From the NCBI RefSeq assembly GCF_014202435.1, contig NZ_JACHGU010000009.1, positions 1 through 64,000 of the forward strand: a DNA stretch of 64,000 nt, given 5' to 3'. The notes beneath the pieces are model-generated. The model worked only from the letters and a program-made list of their open reading frames with translations, searched no databases and had not been told where the DNA came from. Made by a program: the position numbers and the translations under genes. The DNA is from Pseudoxanthomonas broegbernensis (lineage in GTDB: Bacteria; Pseudomonadota; Gammaproteobacteria; Xanthomonadales; Xanthomonadaceae). This document shows, piece after piece, positions 58,095 to 64,000 of this stretch (the stretch's first letter is position 1; every line of letters begins with the position of its first letter).

Positions 58095-59447
58095 TCACGC
58101 ACGTTCGAGCTGCCGGGCTGCGGTATCTAAACCACCGAAGATCGCCTCGGCCAAACGAGTTGGGAAAGCCAGGGGCAATTCTTCGCGCACCTCGTCGATC
58201 ACGGCGGGCGTGCGTTCGACGAGCGCGTCGATCAGGGTGTCCACTGATTCGCCAGTGTTACCGACTACGCCGTGGCGCTTGCCCAGCTCGATCCAGTGCC
58301 GGCGGTGGATGTCCTTCATCTTCCAATGCGCGTTCTTGGTGCGGATGGCCATGGCCAGCTTGATCTTGTGTTCGGAGATCCGGTTCGGGGCTTCGCCGAT
58401 CACCGGCCAGGCCGACATCACGTCGTATAGCGGCGTGAGTTCGTAACTGCCGCCGGGGCGAATGAACAGGCTGAAGTTCTTGGCGTGACCATCGGATGCG
58501 CGCAGCATCCAGAACAGTAGTTGCGCGAGGAAGAAAACTCGCCGGTCTCGCTCCGGGTGTAGCGAGGTGGCCAGCACTCCCATGATGCGATCAATGCCCG
58601 GCCCGCCATCGGCTTCGTACTTCAAAACCGGTGGGGTACCTGTGGCCTGGCAGAAATCCTCCTGCGGCAGTCGCGCAATCCACGGGCCAGGCAGCCAGGC
58701 ACGATCGAAGCGCGTCACCGACAGTACCTTCATGTCCTCGAACTGCAGCGGCTGGCACTCGGCGATCGGCAGGCCGTAGGCATGCAAGATGCGCGAGCAC
58801 AGCCATTCGTTCTCGATGGAGTGGCTCAGGTCGAGCTTCATGTTGCCGACCAAGCCCATCGGCAGCTTGAGGATATGGCTGGTCGGTGTGGCGCCATGCG
58901 GATGATGCCACTGGCCATCGAAGTACAGCAGAGCAGTCTTTTCCTGCGCTCCGGCAATGGAGATGCGCAGATCGCCATCGGTTGCTTCCTCGATCGAGCC
59001 TAAGGGTGGCGACACCGTCCCGCGCAACAGGGCTGCCACGTCTGCCTCGCTCATCGGCGTGGCGTCCACAGTGGTCACCCCTGTGGGGCTGACGCCATCC
59101 GGGAGGATCTGCACAGCGCCGACACAGTCGCGGCCCACTTGGGCCAGCAGATCGAAGGCGCGGGTGGAGCGGGCCCGATAGCGGCGGGCGACGCGCTCCC
59201 GGATGTCCCGGCTGTCCGGCAACAGGTTCTCGAAGTAGGCGGTGACCTCCGGGCCGCGGAGACGGGTCGTGCCAGGTGCGAACGGCAGGGAGAGCGACAG
59301 TGGCCGCCCCTGCGGCGAGGCTTTCCAACTCGGGGCGTACTCGAGCACGTCTTCGCCGCCGGATGCGATATGCCAAGTACCGACGAACTCGCCGTTCATC
59401 CACAGCCCGAGACGGGAAGAACGCGGCGTTGGTCGTGTCGTCACCAT
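58095..59447 (-). CDS. hipA: HipA-family toxin kinase
   Basis: A 450-residue Ser/Thr kinase of the type II toxin HipA family. The N-terminal subdomain (residues 1-150) is followed by the ATP-loop serine S163 (SIAGAQEKTALL), the catalytic loop D319-GHAKN324 and the metal-binding D342 (LYDVMS). All key residues are present, so the kinase should be active. HipA proteins phosphorylate glutamyl-tRNA synthetase (or other tRNA synthetases), slowing growth. The start overlaps the hipB stop by 7 nt, as expected for co-translated antitoxin and toxin. Its length is close to E. coli HipA (440). Confidence 0.92.
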   Translation of the reverse strand: MVTTRPTPRSSRLGLWMNGEFVGTWHIASGGEDVLEYAPSWKASPQGRPLSLSLPFAPGTTRLRGPEVTAYFENLLPDSRDIRERVARRYRARSTRAFDLLAQVGRDCVGAVQILPDGVSPTGVTTVDATPMSEADVAALLRGTVSPPLGSIEEATDGDLRISIAGAQEKTALLYFDGQWHHPHGATPTSHILKLPMGLVGNMKLDLSHSIENEWLCSRILHAYGLPIAECQPLQFEDMKVLSVTRFDRAWLPGPWIARLPQEDFCQATGTPPVLKYEADGGPGIDRIMGVLATSLHPERDRRVFFLAQLLFWMLRASDGHAKNFSLFIRPGGSYELTPLYDVMSAWPVIGEAPNRISEHKIKLAMAIRTKNAHWKMKDIHRRHWIELGKRHGVVGNTGESVDTLIDALVERTPAVIDEVREELPLAFPTRLAEAIFGGLDTAARQLERA

Positions 59448-59704
59448 GCGGGAGCCTCAAGAGCGGGATCAGGCACCTGCTTGGCGGATTTCTTCTGCAG
59501 CACCATCTCTACACCGAGCAGGCTCAGCAGCTGTAACAGCCGTTCGGCGCTGACCTTTTGCGCGTTGCGCTCCAGGGCCGACAGCGTTTGCTGGGTGATG
59601 CCCAGCCGCAAGGCGGCTTCGACCTGCGTCAAGCCGGCTTCCTTGCGGAAGGCCTTGAGCAGAGTGGGCAGCTGTTCGGCGGCGTGGACGATGTACTGGT
59701 TCAT
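59441..59704 (-). CDS. hipB: HipB-like XRE antitoxin
   Basis: An 87-residue helix-turn-helix protein. The XRE fold covers about residues 13-65 (FRKEAGLTQVEAALRLGITQQTLSALE, in part), with a C-terminal tail (QKKSAKQVPDPALEAPAW) ending in tryptophan, as in HipB proteins. It should bind its promoter and neutralise HipA. The ATG at 59704 directly follows a promoter region containing CTGTA-type repeats. Confidence 0.9.
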   Translation of the reverse strand: MNQYIVHAAEQLPTLLKAFRKEAGLTQVEAALRLGITQQTLSALERNAQKVSAERLLQLLSLLGVEMVLQKKSAKQVPDPALEAPAW

Positions 59705-59707
59705 GGA

Positions 59708-59779
59708 TACAGGTTTTGGGCTGTATTATGTAATTACAGCTTTTACACTGTTTTATGGAAGTACGCAACATAGGCTGTA
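59708..59779. promoter_or_regulatory. hipBA promoter/operator region
   Basis: A palindrome GCTGTA-N9-TACAGC (59720-59740) lies 16 bp upstream of the hipB start. Further half-sites TACAGG (59708) and GCTGTA (59774) flank it. The stretch is strongly AT-rich within a GC-rich genome. It is the natural place for HipB/HipAB autorepression. Confidence 0.6.
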
Positions 59780-59804
59780 TCTAAGAGGCGATCAAGCCTG
59801 AAGT

Positions 59805-59842
59805 ACGGAGCGAGCCTCCACAAACGGAGCGAGCCTCCACAA
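59805..59842 (+). repeat. two exact 19-bp tandem repeats
   Basis: acggagcgagcctccacaa occurs twice in direct succession (59805-59823, 59824-59842), followed by a partial third start (gcgga). They lie between hipB and the second recombinase, both in reverse orientation, near the 3' end of the recombinase. Function is unknown. Confidence 0.85.
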
Positions 59843-59933
59843 GCGGATATCGGCACGAGTCCAGACACCATGGCGTGCGGCGATTGGCTGACGCAATCAC
59901 CGCGGCATGTGCGGTGATTGCGGGCCATCGCTC

Positions 59934-61076
59934 CTACGAGGCTTGCGGCTGATCGTGGGCCGACAGGAACGGTCGCGCCGGCCGCCCCAGGTAAGCATCG
60001 GCAACCCGTGTCCGCGAATGGTCGGCCAGGCGTACCACGGCCTCCCGGGCGGGCCGGTCGAGCGCTCCGGGTACGGTGTCGCCACTGCGTACCGGCGGCT
60101 CCTGGTCCGTGATCTGCCTGTAGTGATCGATCAGCACCTCATGGCGCAGTCCGTGCGCAGTGACGCCCAGCGCTCTGGAGGTGATCCCGAACTGCTCCAG
60201 GACGTGGCTGAAGCGGTGCAGGTTGTACTTGAGATCGCGGGCCGGGTTGCCCATGTGCGCATCCTGGTCGCCGGCGATCTGCTGGGCATGCGCAAGCGCC
60301 GCCCTCCGCTCCGGCGTATCGAGCGGGATGAACCGCTCGCGTCCACCCTTGGCCCCCGCCTTGATGCGCAGGTAGAGCTGGGCTTCCCGTTGCTCCAGCG
60401 GCAGGCCGGTCGCCTCGAACCCGACCACGTCCCGGTGCGGCCGCAGCATCACCGCTTCCTTGCGACGCAGGCCGAATGCCCGGATCAGCCGCAGCGACGC
60501 GCCGACGTATCGGTCGTGGTCGCAGATGCGCGCGATCACCGCATCGATGTCCACCGACTGCGCCGACCAGCTGCGGTCCCGTTGCGCCGCTTCGCTGCGC
60601 CGGTACTCCTCCAGTTGCATGCCGTAGTGGGACGGGTCGCGCACCATCCCCGGCTTGCCGATCCAGCCCGAGAAGCCGCGCAGGAAGCTGAAGTAGGTCT
60701 GGATGGTGGCCGGCGCCAAGTGCTCGGCCTGCCACACCCGCACCATCGCCTGGATATGCTTCTGCCCGAGGTTGCGCGGGTCCGGCAGGGTCTTGAAGCC
60801 GGCCTTCTCATGCAGGTTGCGGAAGAACCGCCGCAGGAACTGCGCCCGGTCGTGGCGGGTCTTGTGCGAGACGGTTTTCTGCAGCGCCGTGTGCTGGCTG
60901 TTGTAAAGGCGCAGCAGCACTTCGAGCACCCGCAACGGGGGCGCTCGCCCGATCGGCTGTCGTGCAAGCACTTCGACGGGAGACAGGGGCGCCTGTCCCG
61001 GGTTGCGCCGGGGCTGGTGTGCTGCGCGGGACTGCGGAGGCTGATGAGGTGAGCCTTTCTTCCAGAGGGTGTTCAT
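59934..61076 (-). CDS. tyrosine recombinase (integrase-domain protein)
   Basis: A 380-residue recombinase distinct from the tRNA-proximal integrase. A core-binding domain (KTVSHKTRHDRAQFLRRFFR, in part) precedes catalytic residues in FGLRRKEAVML (Arg), TAHGLRHEVL (HxxR) and VADAYLG (Tyr). It resembles the integrase-domain proteins seen beside radC genes in integrative elements of Xanthomonadaceae and Pseudomonas. The ATG at 61076 has GGAG upstream; a longer frame to 61181 is unlikely. It may act in element resolution or be left from a second integration. Confidence 0.82.
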   Translation of the reverse strand: MNTLWKKGSPHQPPQSRAAHQPRRNPGQAPLSPVEVLARQPIGRAPPLRVLEVLLRLYNSQHTALQKTVSHKTRHDRAQFLRRFFRNLHEKAGFKTLPDPRNLGQKHIQAMVRVWQAEHLAPATIQTYFSFLRGFSGWIGKPGMVRDPSHYGMQLEEYRRSEAAQRDRSWSAQSVDIDAVIARICDHDRYVGASLRLIRAFGLRRKEAVMLRPHRDVVGFEATGLPLEQREAQLYLRIKAGAKGGRERFIPLDTPERRAALAHAQQIAGDQDAHMGNPARDLKYNLHRFSHVLEQFGITSRALGVTAHGLRHEVLIDHYRQITDQEPPVRSGDTVPGALDRPAREAVVRLADHSRTRVADAYLGRPARPFLSAHDQPQAS

Positions 61077-62123
61077 TGCGGTGGTCTCCGGCTGCGACGC
61101 GCCACCCGTGCGACGGCGCCGCGGTGGAAGGGGAGTGGTGGAAGCCTTGTTGTTGCCGATGCCGTGCGTGGCTACCGCCACACGGCACCGTGATTCCCAG
61201 GGTTCGCCGCCGACGCGCCCACATCGGGCGCCGGCCGCTCGGTCGTCTTAAAAATGGAGCGGGTGATCCGTCCGTCTGCGCGTTTCTGCGCGGTACGGGG
61301 TGGGTGACGACGGCCGGCCTCCAGGGCTGGCCGCCATCCACGCCGAGGTCAGGCCTCGTGTGTGGGGTGGATCAGTTCTCGGTTCGTAGCCGTCATCCAC
61401 TGCAGGGAATCCGCCCCTGACCGAAAGTCCAGGGCGGTGCCGGTGTCCGAGCCACTTCGCGCGGGTGCCCGATGGGGCCAGCCCTCGCGCGCTGCGTTCG
61501 ACGCATGCCCGGCGATGACGGGGACTGCAGGACCGGCATCGCGTGCGGGTCCGACGATCTGCTTCGGTCACGATCCGCTTCGGGAGCGGCCCGCCATGCG
61601 GGCGGGTCATCGTGGCGAAGGCGACTACGAGGGGGATTGCCTTGGGCGCGGCCTCGATGGGCAGCGCCGTGCCGACTCAGGGGTAGGGACGTGCAAGGGC
61701 GGGTCACGACCGCAACGCCTTTTCGCTCCACGATGGAGCAGGGCAAGGAGCCTTCGAGTGCGTCCACAGTTGACGGCACAAGATGGCCGGGGTCAAAGGC
61801 AAAATCAGCCCTTTTGCACGGTGTTTTTCAATTGGTCTAGGCGGTCTTATTTGCCAGGGAAAGCCGGGAAGTCGCTGGCACAGGGTGTTGACGGGGGCTG
61901 GCGGCGCCTCTGGTTCGAAGCGCTGACTTCCAGCCGGCATCACGGCATCGCCAGGAAGACCCGGACGGGCTGATTCGCAGCCTTGATGGCATTCACTCCA
62001 GTGACAGCGTGGGTAAACGCAGGACGGCGCGAGCGACGCGGCTACTGGGACTGTCAGTCCAGTAGCAGCCGAGTGCCACCGTGGCGACAGCCGCCTCCTG
62101 CGATCGAGATCATGGAGGCCATC
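61077..62123. other. about 1 kb without a convincing gene
   Basis: Several overlapping open frames exist on both strands (the longest about 200 codons, 61362-61973), but none has a good ribosome-binding site, a recognisable product or normal amino-acid composition. The region is divergent-promoter space between the recombinase and the radC operon, and may also hold a regulatory RNA or decayed genes. Confidence 0.5.
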
Positions 62124-62291
62124 ATGCAATCCAAGCATCCCCGTTCCAGGGACCGTTCCGGCAACCCTGCAACCGAAGAAAGTGCGACTGCGTCCCTGCC
62201 GGAGCGGTGTCCGTTCGGCATCGTTCGCATCTCCCACTGCGTCCGGCGGTACTCGCGCGACATGCGCCACGCCAGCGGAGACCTGCGATGA
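62124..62291 (+). CDS. small ORF translationally coupled to radC
   Basis: A 55-codon frame (MQSKHPRSRDRSGNPATEES... ending ASGDLR) with GGAGG 5 nt before its ATG. Its stop overlaps the radC start (ATGA). The product is polar and unrecognised. The ribosome-binding site and the overlap are the only evidence; it may act mainly as a leader for radC. Confidence 0.45.
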   Translation: MQSKHPRSRDRSGNPATEESATASLPERCPFGIVRISHCVRRYSRDMRHASGDLR

Positions 62292-62770
62292 ACGGCAAGG
62301 CGCCCGGCACTCGGACCCGCCGTCAGCGGAAGACGGACGAGGAAGGCATCTTGTCGGCCGCCGCCGAGATCCTGGAACGCCGCTTTCAGCGGCAAGGCCG
62401 GATCACCGACCCGATCCAGGCGGCCGACGTCCTCAAGGCGCGCGTGGCCCATCTGGACCACGAGGTGTTCGGCGTCGTCTTCCTCGATACCCGCCACCGC
62501 ATCCTGGCCATCGAGCACCTGTTCGAGGGCACCATCGACACCTGCGAGGTCCATCCCCGCGAGGTGGTCCGCCGGTCCATGGGACACAATGCCGCCGCCC
62601 TGATCCTGTTCCACAACCATCCCTCGGGCGAGCCGGAGCCCAGCGCCGCCGATCGCGCTTTGACGAGGCAACTCAAGCAGGCCTTGGCACTCCTGGATGT
62701 CCGGGTGCTTGACCATCTGGTCATCGGCGGCCGGCGGCACGTGAGCATGGCGGCGCGGGGATGGGTGTGA
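62288..62770 (+). CDS. radC: RadC-family JAB/MPN-domain protein
   Basis: A 160-residue RadC-like protein. It has the JAMM metal motif HNHPSGEPEPSAAD, with the upstream EVFGVVFLDTRHRI strand, and VLDHLVIGG after it. Chromosomal RadC is about 220 residues with an HhH N-terminus; this is the short form typical of integrative elements. Its role is not established; DNA-repair involvement is doubted. The start overlaps the small ORF. Confidence 0.9.
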   Translation: MNGKAPGTRTRRQRKTDEEGILSAAAEILERRFQRQGRITDPIQAADVLKARVAHLDHEVFGVVFLDTRHRILAIEHLFEGTIDTCEVHPREVVRRSMGHNAAALILFHNHPSGEPEPSAADRALTRQLKQALALLDVRVLDHLVIGGRRHVSMAARGWV

Positions 62771-63103
62771 GCCAAGCTCTGGTCAGTTGTCGACCCGAAG
62801 CGGCTGGCCCCCTCCGTCCTCATATCAGAACAGCGCCAGGGCCGTGCATGTGCCGGCCCTCGTATGCCCCAGCCATAGCGGTTGGCTCGCCAGTTCAAGT
62901 GATGCCATTGGTTGACGTGATTGCTCTGAGCCGGTTCTCAAAGGCATGCACAGCCACAGCATTGTTATCCACTTGAGAGGGAGATCGACGTCCTGTCTCG
63001 CCTGCGCTGGTGAGATTCACGGCGTTCGTTCGGGCGTGCAAGAGGGTAAACTTGGCCAAACTTTGGAAGACTTCGCCGTGTGACACCAAGCGAGCCACCT
63101 GAC
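62771..63103. other. 333-bp promoter region before the HTH/methyltransferase operon
   Basis: No gene is seen. Near its end are two overlapping short palindromes, TTGGCCAA (63052-63059) and CCAAA-c-TTTGG (63056-63066), about 40 nt before the HTH gene start, which may be an operator for that regulator. Confidence 0.45.
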
Positions 63104-63304
63104 ATGAATCAACCCGATAGCGAAATTCTCACGCTGGAAGAAGTGGCGATCTACCTCAAAGCAGGAAAGAAGACCGTTTACCGGCTGGCCCAGCAAGGCG
63201 AGATGCCGGGCTTCAAGCTGGGCGGGACCTGGCGGTTTCGTCGGAGCGAGTTGGATCACTGGATTGCCGCGCAGATAGCCGAGAAAACGCAGGACAAGAC
63301 ATGA
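63104..63304 (+). CDS. excisionase-type helix-turn-helix protein
   Basis: A 66-residue MerR-like/excisionase HTH protein: LTLEEVAIYLKAGKKTVYRL followed by GEMPGFKLGGTWRFRRSELDHW (in part), the standard HTH_17 pattern. Such proteins act as recombination-directionality factors or as small regulators of adjacent restriction-modification genes. Its TGA overlaps the next ATG at 63301. Confidence 0.88.
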   Translation: MNQPDSEILTLEEVAIYLKAGKKTVYRLAQQGEMPGFKLGGTWRFRRSELDHWIAAQIAEKTQDKT

Positions 63305-63363
63305 GCACCCCGCATAACAGCAGCCAGGCGGCCCCGCTCAGAGGGAGGGCTGCACGCCCATGA
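63301..63363 (+). CDS. 20-codon bridging ORF
   Basis: ATG at 63301 overlaps the HTH gene stop, and its own TGA at 63361-63363 overlaps the methyltransferase ATG at 63360, so the three frames are chained by two ATGA overlaps. The peptide starts MSTPHNSSQ. It contains the GGGAGGG ribosome-binding site of the next gene and is probably a coupling device rather than a functional protein. Confidence 0.3.
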   Translation: MSTPHNSSQAAPLRGRAARP

Positions 63364-64000
63364 ACGCCGTAGAAATCGAACAAGCCATCACAGACCTGGC
63401 GGAACAGCCGTTCGATAGCGCAGAGTTCCCCTATGCCTTCCTTGAGGCGTTCGGCAACAAGGCGACGACCATCAAGCGCCTGCGTGCGGGGGCGTCGAAC
63501 AAGTCCGACCTGGGCGGCGTTCTTCAGACCAGCAACATCCACATCCTGACCTGCGACGCAGGGCGGGTGACCCAGACGCTGGCCGCCCTCAAGGCCAGCT
63601 CGGCGACGGTCAAGGCCAAGGCGAAGTTCATCCTCGCCACCGATGGCGCGGACTTCGAGGCCGAGGACCTGACCAGCGGCGAGACCGTTGCCTGCGCCTT
63701 CAAGGACTTCCCGGACCACTTCGGCTTCTTCCTGCCGCTGGCGGGCATCAGCACCGTCCGCCAGATCAGCGAAAACGCCTTCGACATCCGGGCTACCAGT
63801 CGCCTGAACCGCCTGTACGTCGAACTGCTGAAAGACAACCCTGAATGGGGCGCGGCGGAGCGTCGCCACGACATGAACAACCTCATGGCGAGGCTGATCT
63901 TCTGCTTCTTCGCCGAGGACACGGACATTTTCATCGGCAAGGGCCGCTTCACCGAAACCGTCGCGCAGATGAGCGCCAGGGACTCCTCGAACACGCACGA
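63360..64000 (+). CDS. class I DNA methyltransferase, MmeI-like, N-terminal part (runs off the window)
   Basis: The frame is open from the ATG at 63360 to the end of the window (213 codons seen), preceded by GGGAGGG. The visible part holds AFLEAFGNKATTIKRLR and the block NNLMARLIFCFFAEDTDIF, both typical of the N-terminal region of MmeI/YeeA-like class I SAM-dependent DNA methyltransferases. The methyltransferase motifs themselves lie beyond the window. Such proteins are type IIL restriction-modification enzymes or methylases of multi-gene defence systems (DISARM, BREX). Which one cannot be told here. Confidence 0.82.
   Translation, partial: MNAVEIEQAITDLAEQPFDSAEFPYAFLEAFGNKATTIKRLRAGASNKSDLGGVLQTSNIHILTCDAGRVTQTLAALKASSATVKAKAKFILATDGADFEAEDLTSGETVACAFKDFPDHFGFFLPLAGISTVRQISENAFDIRATSRLNRLYVELLKDNPEWGAAERRHDMNNLMARLIFCFFAEDTDIFIGKGRFTETVAQMSARDSSNTH

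Noticed and set aside
61362-61973. 203-codon open frame in the mobile element
   Set aside because: No ribosome-binding site, biased composition and no recognisable motif; competing frames on the other strand are of similar length.
62965-62973. DnaA-box-like TTATCCACT
   Set aside because: Single site with a mismatch in the last base and no cluster of further boxes or AT-rich unwinding region.
54140-64000. Right attachment site (attR) within the window
   Set aside because: I found no second copy of the tRNA 3' end after the integrase, so the element's right end must lie beyond 64000.

Overview
The window is chromosomal DNA of very high GC content from a gammaproteobacterium that looks like a member of the Xanthomonadaceae (Lysobacter, Luteimonas or Pseudoxanthomonas type). 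I infer this from three things. The large TonB-dependent receptor belongs to the Xanthomonas/Caulobacter class. A plant-polysaccharide locus pairs that receptor with glycoside hydrolases and LacI-type operators. Short inverted REP-like repeats with a GGAGCCGGCTTC...CGGCGAC core are scattered between housekeeping genes. Genus and species cannot be fixed from the sequence alone.

Region 1 (1-35826) is a glucuronoxylan utilisation locus. A LacI-type regulator diverges from a forward run of alpha-glucuronidase (GH67), acetyl esterase, mannonate dehydratase, GH43 lipoprotein, GH3 xylosidase with a PA14 insert, fructuronate reductase, a XylX-like FAH-fold dehydratase, a YjhG/YagF-type xylonate dehydratase and a GntP permease. 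After a LysR/old-yellow-enzyme pair comes a reverse operon: glucuronate isomerase, GH2, ThuA-domain protein, GH10 xylanase and a GH105-like lipoprotein that appears frameshifted. A hexuronate (ExuT-type) transporter diverges from the TonB-dependent receptor. The receptor is followed by an intrinsic terminator and then a GPH sugar symporter, a cytoplasmic GH43 and a mutarotase. Together these would bring xylan fragments through the outer membrane, trim the acetyl, glucuronyl and xylosyl groups, and route glucuronate (UxaC, UxuB, ManD) to 2-keto-3-deoxygluconate. A second branch for xylonate is likely. Four LacI-like operator candidates lie at the two main divergent promoters.

Region 2 (35878-54164) is core genome: rep, tdk, a second TonB receptor, opgD, mutM, an orphan ABC ATPase, a fatty-acid desaturase, an EF-hand protein, a GT2 glycosyltransferase and a CDP-glycerol-type transferase, two PH-domain membrane proteins, an LpxL/HtrB acyltransferase, dtd and rpoD (extended -10 promoter, strong terminator). 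It ends with a tRNA gene with a CAU anticodon.

Region 3 (54165-64000, running off the end) is an integrated mobile element whose left end is the tRNA gene. It carries a P4-type tyrosine integrase with four TGTGAGTCA repeats at its start, a lower-GC sce7726/sce7725 gene pair, a hipBA toxin-antitoxin operon, a second tyrosine recombinase, a radC-type gene coupled to a small ORF, an excisionase-like HTH protein, and the start of an MmeI-like DNA methyltransferase. The sce7726/sce7725 pair (PD-(D/E)XK-like nuclease plus beta-family protein) is the best candidate here for an uncharacterised system, probably defence-related.
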